From contig JADFUQ010000454.1 in the NCBI GenBank assembly GCA_015222065.1, forward strand, positions 1 to 5,573: a stretch of DNA of 5,573 nucleotides, given 5' to 3'. A program made the translations under genes and the position numbers. The stretch's first letter is position 1. Every line of letters starts with the position of its first letter. The notes beneath the pieces are model-generated. The model made no database searches and was not told where the DNA came from. It worked only from the letters and a program-made list of their open reading frames with translations. Origin of the DNA: Bacteroidota bacterium. Lineage in GTDB: Bacteria; Bacteroidota; Bacteroidia; Bacteroidales; VadinHA17. This document shows positions 1-5,573 of this stretch, piece after piece.

Positions 1-357
1 ATTCGTAATGCAAAGGAAATAATCTATGTTGATGAACCTTTAGAACTTCATAAAAATATTTTTTCCACTGGCGAACTTGATCATATAGAACAATCGATGG
101 CAGTAAAAACGGACAAAGGACTGGTTTTAGTTGTAGGATGTTCACACCCTAAAATGGAAAGTATTCTTAAAGCTGCCTCACAATTTGGAAAAGTTTACGC
201 AATTATTGGTGGTTTACATGGATTCAATGAATTTGAATTGTTTAAAGACCTTGGAGTGATCTGCCCTACTCATTGCACCCAACACATAACAGAGATTAAA
301 TCTCTATATCCGGAGAAATATATTGAAGGTGGAGCTGGAAAAATCATAGAAATATAA
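1..357 (+). CDS. MBL-fold metallo-hydrolase, C-terminal part (5' end outside window)
   Basis: The frame is open from base 1 and ends with TAA, giving 118 residues of a C-terminal half; the true start lies upstream of the window. Motifs fit the COG1237 branch of the metallo-beta-lactamase fold (relatives of the dihydropterin-linked beta-ribofuranosylaminobenzene phosphate synthase type): an STGELDHIEQSM stretch (fragment residues 22-33), GCSHP (46-50), GGLHG (70-74) and THCTQ (90-94), followed by a GAGKIIEI tail. The histidines of GCSH (His49) and HCT (His91) are expected metal or active-site residues. The family's first metal-binding motif, HxHxDH, would lie before the window and cannot be checked. 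The last motif usually reads HCTG; here it is HCTQ. A Met at base 97 lies inside the conserved domain and is not a credible start. The substrate is unknown; members are probably cytoplasmic hydrolases. The family call is firm, the reaction is not. Confidence 0.85.
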   Translation: MRNAKEIIYVDEPLELHKNIFSTGELDHIEQSMAVKTDKGLVLVVGCSHPKMESILKAASQFGKVYAIIGGLHGFNEFELFKDLGVICPTHCTQHITEIKSLYPEKYIEGGAGKIIEI

Positions 358-394
358 AATATCAACGTTTTAAATGGGATTATAATACTTTGTA

Positions 395-416
395 ATTTAA
401 TAACTAAAGTTTCGTA
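395..416 (+). repeat. Left inverted repeat of the 319-bp intergenic element
   Basis: This 22-mer is the reverse complement of 692-713 except at one A/T position (base 400 against 708). It starts about 37 bp after the MBL hydrolase stop. A TATAAT-like string lies just outside it at 381-386, but with no matching -35 box. Confidence 0.75.
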
Positions 417-477
417 TTTTTCTATATTTAACGTAATTAGTTAATAATAAACCTTTTATCGGTTACTATATTTTCAC

Positions 478-582
478 CTTTGTGTTTCTTAGAGTCTTAG
501 AGACTTAGTGGCTAAAAGAAAAATGCCACCAAGACACCCCGGTACAGTCGTTCCTCCTTACGGGGCAGGCAAAAGCACAAAG
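478..582. repeat. Intergenic palindrome with a nested small hairpin
   Basis: The outer arm CTTTGTG (478-484) pairs with CACAAAG (576-582). The inner arm CTTAGTGGC (504-512) pairs with GCCACCAAG (525-533) with one G-T-type mismatch, around a 12-base AT loop. The left arm is built of a near 8-bp period: CTTAGAG at 488 and 496, CTTAGTG at 504. The right arm contains extra sequence with its own short stem, CCCCG (537-541) with CGGGG (561-565). I associate palindromes of this CTTTGTG/GTGGC type with dispersed intergenic repeats in Bacteroidota and Ignavibacteria genomes; that link is from memory. A GTG-started open frame at 508-708 runs through it, but its product is low-complexity and not a plausible protein. 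Confidence 0.65.
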
Positions 583-691
583 ATTCACAAAAAAATTTTA
601 ACAAGAAATGGAAATAACAATAAATTAAATATCAGCATTATAACACATTATCAGTTCTATAAACTACTAATATATAATCAATTAACTTATC

Positions 692-713
692 TACGAAACT
701 TTAGTTAATAAAT
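692..713 (-). repeat. Right inverted repeat of the 319-bp intergenic element
   Basis: Partner of 395-416 in inverted orientation, with 21 of 22 positions matching. It ends 46 bp before the nnr start codon, so any nnr promoter must lie in or very close to this repeat. Confidence 0.75.
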
Positions 714-759
714 AATAAAACATCAGATAATATACAATGAAATTAATGAAGTAAATATT

Positions 760-2334
760 ATGAAAATTAGTTACGTAAATGAAATGAGGAATTTAGATCA
801 ATTAGCCATTGAAGAATATGGTATTGCCCAGGTAATTCTCATGGAAAATGCTGGTCAGGCTGCTTATTTTACTATTTTGAAAGAGTTTGGAGTTAAAAAT
901 AAAAATTTTGTGTTTTTCTGTGGTGTCGGCAATAACGGCGGTGACGGATTAGTGGTGGCAAGGAAAATTTATTCCAATGGTGGAATGGTGACCGTTTTTA
1001 TTTTGGGTGATTGTTCTAAATTCCAGGGTGCTTCAAAGCAAAATTTCGATATCGTCAATAAATTGCAAATTAAAATGATTGATCTGCAAGATGTTTCATC
1101 AGCATTAGAAACAGTCAAAGAATCTGATGCCATTATCGATGCAATTTTCGGCACAGGTCTGGATCGTGAAGTCAAAGGGGAATATAAAGATGTTATTAAC
1201 ATGATCAACGCAAGCCATAAGACCGTATTCAGCATCGATATTCCTTCGGGCATCCATGGAGATACCGGACAGGTAATGGGTACAGCGGTGAAAGCCCATT
1301 ATACAACTACCTTTGGGTTACCGAAAACAGGGAATCTGCTTTACCCCGGATTTGAACAGGGAGGCAAACTATATGTTACACATATTTCCTTTCCGCCCGT
1401 TATGCAGGATTCTAATCACCTAAAAATTGCCACTAATGATCCTGAACCTATTCTTGTAAGAAGTAAAGATACCCACAAGGGTAACTATGGGAAAGTACTA
1501 TTCATTGCCGGATCATCCAACTACCTCGGTGCACCCTATTTTGCTGCATTATCATTTCTAAAAGCAGGCGGTGGCCTTTCTTATTTAGCTACACCCGCGA
1601 ATTTGGTAGCTTCCATTGGAAATAAAGGAAGTGAAATTGTTTTTATACCACTGAAAAATACAAGCTCAGGCAGTATCAGTCTTGAAAATAAACAGGAGCT
1701 TTTACAATTTTCCGAAAATGTAGATATGGTTATTGTTGGGCCGGGATTATCTTTAAATAAAGAAACACAAACTATAGTAAGAGAGTTAAGTGCTGAAATT
1801 AGAAAGCCATTGCTTGTTGACGGAGATGGAATAACTGCTGTTGCCAATGATTGGGAATGCATTAAGAAACGGGAAGCTCCTACAATATTAACACCGCATT
1901 TGGGCGAAATGGCGAGAATTGCCAAACAGAAAATTGACAATATTTTAAAAAATAAAATCGGCGTTTTGCAAAGCACAGCTCAAGAACTCAATGCCACTAT
2001 TGTCTTGAAAGGGGCACATTCATTGATTGGTTATCCGGATAAGAGAGTGTTTATCAACCTCAGTGGTAACCCGGGAATGGCAACTGCCGGCAGCGGCGAT
2101 GTTTTGACCGGTACCATCGCTGCTATGTATGGGCTTGGGTTTTCGATTAATGATGCTGTACGCATGGGTGTTTTTCTTCATGGTTTTGCAGGTGATCTTG
2201 CAGCAAAGAACAAAGGAGAAGATGGTCTCATCGCCAGTGATATTATGGATCAGCTACCTGCATCCATGAAAGCTTATCGTGAAGAATTTAATTCAACCAT
2301 AGAAGATTACTATCATAGTATTTATATTATTTAG
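760..2334 (+). CDS. nnr: Bifunctional NAD(P)HX epimerase / ADP-dependent NAD(P)HX dehydratase
   Basis: This 524-residue protein matches the normal length of the fused bacterial Nnr (YjeF) enzyme, which repairs hydrated NADH and NADPH in the cytoplasm. The N-terminal YjeF_N epimerase domain (about 1-215) interconverts R and S hydrates: it shows GVGNNGGDG (55-63), FGTG (130-133) and DIPSGIHGD (160-168). The C-terminal ribokinase-like dehydratase domain (about 225-505) uses ADP to dehydrate the S form: it shows HKGNYGKV (239-246), GPG (327-329), TPHLGE (378-383), VLKG (415-418) and NPGMATAGSGDVLTG (437-451), in which Asp447 is the expected catalytic base. The usual DAD motif reads DGDG (354-357). 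Both active sites look intact. The ATG at 760 places residue 1 at the usual domain start; the ribosome binding site is weak. The dehydrogenase gene follows after 8 bp, suggesting one operon. Confidence 0.96.
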   Translation: MKISYVNEMRNLDQLAIEEYGIAQVILMENAGQAAYFTILKEFGVKNKNFVFFCGVGNNGGDGLVVARKIYSNGGMVTVFILGDCSKFQGASKQNFDIVNKLQIKMIDLQDVSSALETVKESDAIIDAIFGTGLDREVKGEYKDVINMINASHKTVFSIDIPSGIHGDTGQVMGTAVKAHYTTTFGLPKTGNLLYPGFEQGGKLYVTHISFPPVMQDSNHLKIATNDPEPILVRSKDTHKGNYGKVLFIAGSSNYLGAPYFAALSFLKAGGGLSYLATPANLVASIGNKGSEIVFIPLKNTSSGSISLENKQELLQFSENVDMVIVGPGLSLNKETQTIVRELSAEIRKPLLVDGDGITAVANDWECIKKREAPTILTPHLGEMARIAKQKIDNILKNKIGVLQSTAQELNATIVLKGAHSLIGYPDKRVFINLSGNPGMATAGSGDVLTGTIAAMYGLGFSINDAVRMGVFLHGFAGDLAAKNKGEDGLIASDIMDQLPASMKAYREEFNSTIEDYYHSIYII

Positions 2335-2342
2335 AGACTAAA

Positions 2343-3365
2343 ATGAAAGCATGGATTCTTGAGAATCAAGCACCAGTTGAAAAAAAACCGCTCATGTTGA
2401 AAGAGCTTCCTGATCCACATCCGAAACCACATGAAATCAGGATAAAAAATGTTGCCTGTGGCGTATGCCGCACCGATATTCATATAGCTGAAGGCGATTT
2501 GCCTCTGAAAAAGTCGCCACTGATTTTGGGTCATGAAGTTACAGGTATTGTGGACGAAACAGGTGAAAAGGTGGCTAATTTTAAAATTGGGGACAGAGCC
2601 GGGATTGCCTGGCTAAACAGGACCTGTGGTAAATGTAAATTTTGTCTCTCTGATAGAGAAAATTTGTGTCCCAATGCACATTTCACTGGCTGGGATGCCG
2701 ATGGTGGTTTTGCTGAGTTTAGTGTTATCTCTGCTGATTTTGCTTTTCATCTTGGCGAAAAACAGTCGTTTGTAGAAATGGCGCCACTGATGTGCCCTGG
2801 TATTGCAGGTTACCGTGCATTCCGCTTAACAGAGTTGCAGACAGGAGATAAATTAGGACTTTACGGTTTTGGTCCAACTGCCACTTATGTACTGCAAGTG
2901 GCTAAGCATAAGAATATTGATGTTTATGTAATTACTCGCAATGAAAAAAACAGGTTGTCGGCAAAACAAATCGGCGCTTATTGGGTTGGTGGATATGACA
3001 ATAGAATTCCGGACATGCTAGACGGTGGCATCATTTTCCCACCAGCTGGTAATTTAGTTACCCATGCTTTATCACAGTTAGATAGTGGTGGCAGACTTGT
3101 ATTAGGCCCGGTAACAATGACACCAATTGAAATTAATGACTACAATCTCATCTGGCAGGAACGTTCTATTATCAGTTTAGCACATATCACCAGAAAAGAT
3201 GGTGTCGAGTTTCTGCAATTAGCAAATGATATAAACCTTAAAACATCTTTTGAGGTTTTTCCCTTTGATGATCTGCCAGAAGCATTTATACAGGTTAAAC
3301 ACGGAAAAGTGAACGGCAATGCAGTAATACAAATTGCAGAAGATGAAACAATTTATTACACCTGA
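2343..3365 (+). CDS. Zinc-dependent alcohol dehydrogenase family protein (MDR superfamily, CAD2-like)
   Basis: This 340-residue medium-chain dehydrogenase oxidises an alcohol or reduces an aldehyde with NAD(P). The expected catalytic zinc ligands are Cys42 (in CGVCRTD), His64 with Glu65 (GHE) and Cys151 (in PLMCPGIAGYRA). The structural zinc ligands are all present: Cys95, Cys98, Cys101 and Cys109. The dinucleotide-binding turn is GLYGFGPTA (172-180). Arg199 follows the second strand of that fold (ITRN, 197-200) and may favour NADP, but this is a guess. FTGWDADGGFAEF (114-126) and the IWQERSI and TRKDGVEF segments resemble the CAD2/AdhA-type subgroup, to my reading. The substrate cannot be read from sequence. 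It starts 8 bp after nnr and is very probably cotranscribed with it. Its last 23 bases overlap the start of the decayed gene that follows. Confidence 0.93.
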   Translation: MKAWILENQAPVEKKPLMLKELPDPHPKPHEIRIKNVACGVCRTDIHIAEGDLPLKKSPLILGHEVTGIVDETGEKVANFKIGDRAGIAWLNRTCGKCKFCLSDRENLCPNAHFTGWDADGGFAEFSVISADFAFHLGEKQSFVEMAPLMCPGIAGYRAFRLTELQTGDKLGLYGFGPTATYVLQVAKHKNIDVYVITRNEKNRLSAKQIGAYWVGGYDNRIPDMLDGGIIFPPAGNLVTHALSQLDSGGRLVLGPVTMTPIEINDYNLIWQERSIISLAHITRKDGVEFLQLANDINLKTSFEVFPFDDLPEAFIQVKHGKVNGNAVIQIAEDETIYYT

Positions 3366-3683
3366 AAACCGAAAAACTTAAACAAAAGATAGAAAAGTCC
3401 GGTTTTTATCTTCAAAATAGATTTTCGGGAGATATTATTCACGAAGGTGAATCTGAAAAAAGTCAAATATTAAATTTTAGAAAACAAGTTCCTATTATAC
3501 CGAAAGCATAACAGATGTATTTCTTGAAGGCAAAGTTGCCGAAATAATGATAAATTTGTTGAATATTGGAATGAAGATTATATAATTTAAGTTTGATATA
3601 ATTGAGACAAAATCGGTTCTCGGAAAATTGCAGGATCAATCAGCCGCCATTATGTTTATTTAAGAAGAATTATTGAAAAATAA
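3343..3683 (+). pseudogene. Decayed small gene with multiple frameshifts, family not recognised
   Basis: Protein-like pieces follow one another in changing frames. MKQFITPENRKT starts at an ATG at 3343, inside the dehydrogenase end, and hits TAA at 3379. Then come EKLKQKIEKSGFYLQNRF and what follows (frame 2, to TAA at 3509), SYYTESITDVFLEGKVAE (frame 1, from 3490), NNDKFVEYWNEDYII (frame 3, 3543-3590), a short FDIIE (frame 1, 3592), and DKIGSRKIAGSISRHYVY to IIEK (frame 3, stop at 3681-3683). Joined, they give about 110 charged, non-repetitive residues with no membrane segment. The overlapping start suggests it was once translationally coupled to the dehydrogenase. Flanking genes of similar composition are intact, which favours real decay over sequencing error, although two shifts sit at A runs. 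I cannot name the family. Confidence 0.6.
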
Positions 3684-3734
3684 GATGTCAACTAATCATA
3701 ATTTTAATTTTTTAACAACATAGTCAACTTTTTA

Positions 3735-3740
3735 AGAGGA
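3735..3740 (+). promoter_or_regulatory. Ribosome binding site that decides the start of the KaiC-like gene
   Basis: AGAGGA stands before two adjacent ATG codons. The spacing is 2 nt to the ATG at 3743 and 5 nt to the ATG at 3746, so the second is preferred. Confidence 0.55.
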
Positions 3741-3745
3741 AGATG

Positions 3746-4486
3746 ATGAAACACTTAAAGACAAATCAAGAATGGTTGGATCAATTAATTCCTGAAGGAA
3801 TTATAGTTCCCTCAAGTACAATTATTAGTGGCCCCGGTGGATCAGGCAAACCGATCATTGGCAGCTTGCTGGTATCCTCATGGCTCAAACAGGACGGAAA
3901 TGCAGTTGTTTTCTTAATCAATAACGACAGGAATTATACTGAACAACTGTTTTCTTTGTTTGAAATTAAACAGGATAATTATAAAAGGAAAATATTTTAT
4001 GTTGATTTAAATCCGGAAATTAATTCAACTCAAACTGTTAAAGAAGATCAGATTCAAGCTAATTTATTAAAACCTGAAGTTTGGGACAATACACTTCAGA
4101 AAGCAGATAAGTATTTAGGGAAATCTGAGATAGGAACACTAATTTTAGGATCAGCATTAAATCTACTGTTTTTTTCAAAAACTTATAAAAATGGAATTTT
4201 AAATAAGATTAAAAAGATTCTCAAAAATAACCAAAATTATGTTTTCTCTGTAAGCAATAATGTATTTCAAGAAGATATAAAACAGTTAGAGAATGCAGCG
4301 GATAATTTAATATTTGCACGTACCGAAAGACCAATGCGGTTGCACATGCGGATAGAGAGAATGAAAGATGTAATTTTCAATAAGCAGGAAATAGAAGTCC
4401 CTTTATCAGAACATGAATTAAGAAATTTACGAACTGAGGCTGAACAGGCTCGAAAACATTTAATACCTCTTATTTCAAAAATTTGA
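3746..4486 (+). CDS. KaiC/RadA-like RecA-fold protein with altered Walker A motif
   Basis: The product is 246 residues from the preferred ATG at 3746, or 247 from 3743. It opens like single-domain KaiC/Rad55-type P-loop proteins: a target-like LIPEGIIVPSSTIISG lead-in, then a Walker A-like GPGGSGKP (residues 29-36), a helix, and a strand AVVFLINND (53-61). The invariant Thr/Ser after the P-loop Lys is Pro36. The Walker B position reads TLILGSALN (131-139) and lacks the usual acidic residue. ATP hydrolysis is therefore doubtful, though nucleotide binding may remain; this may be a subfamily trait. The C-terminal part has RTERPMRLHMRIERMKD (192-208), where KaiC-like proteins often have a strand-turn region, and ends in a charged helix. 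There is no membrane segment. A role in regulation or signalling is a guess. It lies 62 bp after the decayed gene and 123 bp before the cupin gene. Confidence 0.65.
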   Translation: MKHLKTNQEWLDQLIPEGIIVPSSTIISGPGGSGKPIIGSLLVSSWLKQDGNAVVFLINNDRNYTEQLFSLFEIKQDNYKRKIFYVDLNPEINSTQTVKEDQIQANLLKPEVWDNTLQKADKYLGKSEIGTLILGSALNLLFFSKTYKNGILNKIKKILKNNQNYVFSVSNNVFQEDIKQLENAADNLIFARTERPMRLHMRIERMKDVIFNKQEIEVPLSEHELRNLRTEAEQARKHLIPLISKI

Positions 4487-4596
4487 TAGAGTAGTGGAAT
4501 TTTGTGGTTTTATTACTTTGGACTTTAATAAACCATTTGAAATGAGTATTTTAAAAACAAACAAAATAAATAATACTGCAAAATAAATAAATAATT

Positions 4597-4601
4597 GGAG
4601 G
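4597..4601 (+). promoter_or_regulatory. Ribosome binding site of the cupin gene
   Basis: GGAGG lies 8 nt before the ATG at 4610. This is the strongest Shine-Dalgarno match in the window. It argues against a TTG start at 4595, which would overlap it. Confidence 0.8.
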
Positions 4602-4609
4602 AACCTAAA

Positions 4610-4936
4610 ATGAAAAAATTTATAAACTTATACGATGATTTAAACTGGCAGGATGCAAACAATTATGCAGATGGTACAAAACAAAAAGTTTTACGTGATG
4701 AAAATAGTGCAAAAACGATATTGCTTAAACTACCAAAAGGATTTTATATGGCTCCACATTCTCATGTTACGACGGAACAACATTTTGTACTTAAAGGTGA
4801 ATACATAAGTGAGGGAAAAATTTACGGTACAGGGTCATATCAGATATTCAAAGCCAGTGAAGAACATGGCCCATTCACATCAAAGGATGGTGCTTTAATC
4901 CTTGTTATCTGGGATCCTTTTAAGCCTGTAGAATAA
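4610..4936 (+). CDS. Small single-domain cupin protein
   Basis: The product is 108 residues from the ATG at 4610; an in-frame TTG at 4595 would add five residues but coincides with the ribosome binding site. It shows a cupin motif 1: Gly44, then His50, His52 and Glu56 in PHSHVTTEQHFVLKGEY, which are the usual metal ligands. Motif 2 is GTGSYQIFKASEEHGP (73-88), with His86 as the fourth ligand. All four expected ligands are present, so it probably binds a divalent metal in one beta-barrel, likely as a dimer in the cytoplasm. There is no signal peptide. Small cupins of this kind have very varied roles (isomerase, oxygenase, sugar or small-molecule binding), and nothing nearby fixes the substrate. 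Context: 123 AT-rich bp separate it from the KaiC-like gene, so it may have its own promoter, but I see no clear promoter boxes. Confidence 0.88.
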   Translation: MKKFINLYDDLNWQDANNYADGTKQKVLRDENSAKTILLKLPKGFYMAPHSHVTTEQHFVLKGEYISEGKIYGTGSYQIFKASEEHGPFTSKDGALILVIWDPFKPVE

Positions 4937-5100
4937 ATGTTGCACCTTTATTTATAAAGAACAAACAGTTTATCGATTACCTGAGTGCCAATATTGCATT
5001 CAAAAAGTACTTGCAAGCTAAAGAACTGAACGAAAAAGATTTACTTGTACACTTTTTATTAGAAAATTACCGGAAATTATTCAAAATGGTAAAAAAATAG
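4924..5100 (+). pseudogene. Open frame without start codon, probable C-terminal gene remnant
   Basis: This frame is open from 4924 (after a TAA at 4921) to TAG at 5098-5100 and has no ATG, GTG or TTG start before its main body. From about 4957 it reads like real protein: KNKQFIDYLSANIAFKKY, then LQAKELNEKDLLVHFLLENY and a basic tail RKLFKMVKK. This is an amphipathic, probably helical segment of about 47 residues with normal amino-acid balance. It overlaps the cupin gene end and lies 3 bp before the TrmO-like start. It looks like the end of a gene that lost its beginning. Alternatively, it may be a small protein with a non-standard start, or chance. I do not recognise the family. Confidence 0.4.
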
Positions 5101-5103
5101 AAT

Positions 5104-5573
5104 ATGAATTACAGTTATTTTATATTATTATTAATAATTGGGTGCAATAACATAAATCTGAATGGACAAAACACAATGAAAGAAATTATTTATAAACCTA
5201 TTGGTATTTTTCATACTAACTATAATACAAAAACAGGTGCTCCTCGCCAGGGAATTTTAATGCCTGAAGGAAAAGGAACTATTGAAATTTACCCGGAATA
5301 TCATAAAGCACTTACAACCCTTGATTTATTTGAATATATAATAGTGCTCTACCACTTTGATAAAGTTAATAGCTGGGAATCGATTATTAATCCGCCATCA
5401 GCAAGTCACGAACATAATTTCGGAGTATTTTCAACACGAAGTCCTAAAAGACCTAATCCAATTGGCTTTTCAATTTTGAAACTGGAAAGAATTAAAAAAG
5501 GAATACTATATGTAACAGGTGTTGATGCTTTTGACGAAACTCCTGTACTTGACATAAAACCTTATCTGCCTTC
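5104..5573 (+). CDS. trmO: TrmO/TsaA-family tRNA-methyltransferase homologue with lipoprotein-like leader (3' end outside window)
   Basis: The frame runs open off the window end, giving 156 complete residues. Hallmarks of the TrmO (TsaA, UPF0066) fold are clear: KPIGIFHTNY (31-40), a GAPRQGIL loop (45-52), FEYIIVLYHFD (76-86), GVFSTRSPKRPNPIGFS (107-123) and the C-terminal DETPVLDIKPYLP (144-156). TrmO uses S-adenosylmethionine to N6-methylate t6A at tRNA position 37, in the cytoplasm. From the ATG at 5104, however, the first 24 residues form a hydrophobic stretch FILLLIIGC with a lipobox-like IIGC (Cys14), although the leader has no Lys or Arg at its start. A second in-frame ATG at 5176 would give the ordinary cytoplasmic protein, beginning MKEIIYKPIG, with a weak GGA upstream. 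The family is certain; the start, and so the location, is open. The extreme C-terminus cannot be judged. Confidence 0.88.
   Translation, partial: MNYSYFILLLIIGCNNINLNGQNTMKEIIYKPIGIFHTNYNTKTGAPRQGILMPEGKGTIEIYPEYHKALTTLDLFEYIIVLYHFDKVNSWESIINPPSASHEHNFGVFSTRSPKRPNPIGFSILKLERIKKGILYVTGVDAFDETPVLDIKPYLP

Larger units (their letters stand above)
395..713. mobile_element. Candidate MITE-like element with 22-bp terminal inverted repeats
   Basis: Bases 395-416 and 692-713 are inverted repeats that pair at 21 of 22 positions, including a perfect 16-bp core (401-416 with 692-707, TAACTAAAGTTTCGTA and its complement). They bound 319 bp with no credible gene and a large palindrome in the middle (478-582). 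Terminal inverted repeats, small size and lack of coding capacity fit a non-autonomous, MITE-like element. No convincing target-site duplication is visible: the flanks are CTTTGTA on the left and AATAAAA on the right. Alternatively, it could be a long-range hairpin in the transcript or a DNA-structural repeat. The element fills most of the gene-free gap 358-759, between the MBL hydrolase and nnr. The repeat is seen directly; its mobility is inferred. Confidence 0.5.

Noticed and set aside
381..386. TATAAT string upstream of the intergenic element
   Set aside because: There is no -35 box at proper spacing and no TAnnTTTG-type Bacteroidota promoter. In AT-rich DNA a lone TATAAT is weak evidence.
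508..708. A 66-codon GTG-started open frame in the intergenic region
   Set aside because: It starts inside the palindrome and runs across repeat arms. Its product begins MAKRKMPPRHPG and is low-complexity, with no domain and no ribosome binding site.
969..1299. Two overlapping reverse-strand open frames inside nnr
   Set aside because: They lie opposite the conserved Nnr epimerase domain and have no recognisable motifs; they are antisense shadows.
1581..1976. A 131-codon reverse-strand open frame
   Set aside because: It lies wholly opposite the Nnr dehydratase domain, and its Ser/Leu/Ile-rich composition is typical of a shadow frame.
2331..2534. A 67-codon reverse-strand open frame at the start of the dehydrogenase gene
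   Set aside because: It is antisense to the zinc-binding N-terminal domain of a clear dehydrogenase and has no motifs of its own.
4487..4609. Possible Bacteroidota promoter (TTTG and ACTTTG strings near 4501-4520) before the cupin gene
   Set aside because: The two boxes are only about 10 bp apart and the -7 box does not match TAnnTTTG, so the spacing and sequence do not fit.
4946..4959. Perfect small palindrome CTTTATTTATAAAG after the cupin stop
   Set aside because: The stem is almost all A-T with a 2-base loop and no T tract after it, so it does not look like a terminator. Such palindromes are expected by chance in AT-rich DNA.

Overview
The window looks like a chromosomal stretch from an AT-rich bacterium, most likely of the Bacteroidota/Ignavibacteriota (FCB) lineage. 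The grounds are circumstantial: low GC, mostly weak Shine-Dalgarno signals, and an intergenic palindrome of the CTTTGTG/CTTAGTGGC type that I associate with that group. All recognisable genes are on the + strand. There are no rRNA or tRNA genes and no CRISPR array.

Layout: (1) 1-357 is the C-terminal part of a metallo-beta-lactamase-fold hydrolase of the COG1237 type, cut by the window edge. (2) 358-759 has no credible gene. It holds a 319-bp segment (395-713) bounded by 22-bp inverted repeats that match at 21 positions, with a GC-richer palindrome in its middle, so it is a candidate MITE-like element. (3) 760-2334 encodes a bifunctional NAD(P)HX epimerase/dehydratase (Nnr). Eight bases later, 2343-3365 encodes a zinc-dependent alcohol dehydrogenase. 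(4) 3343-3683 is a decayed small gene that overlapped the dehydrogenase end and now needs about five frame changes to read. (5) 3746-4486 encodes a KaiC/RadA-like RecA-fold protein with an altered Walker A motif. (6) 4610-4936 encodes a small single-domain cupin with a strong ribosome binding site. (7) 4924-5100 is an open frame without a start codon, probably a gene remnant. (8) 5104-5573 (running off the end) encodes a TrmO/TsaA-family protein whose first 24 residues resemble a lipoprotein signal.

Nnr repairs hydrated NAD(P)H and the next gene is a nicotinamide-dependent dehydrogenase, so the pair makes biochemical sense as an operon. The other genes show no evident shared pathway. I see no clearly new multi-gene system. 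The items most worth a second look are the TIR-bounded intergenic element, the multiply frameshifted gene, the Pro-for-Thr/Ser Walker A motif in the KaiC-like protein, and the lipobox-like leader on the TrmO homologue.
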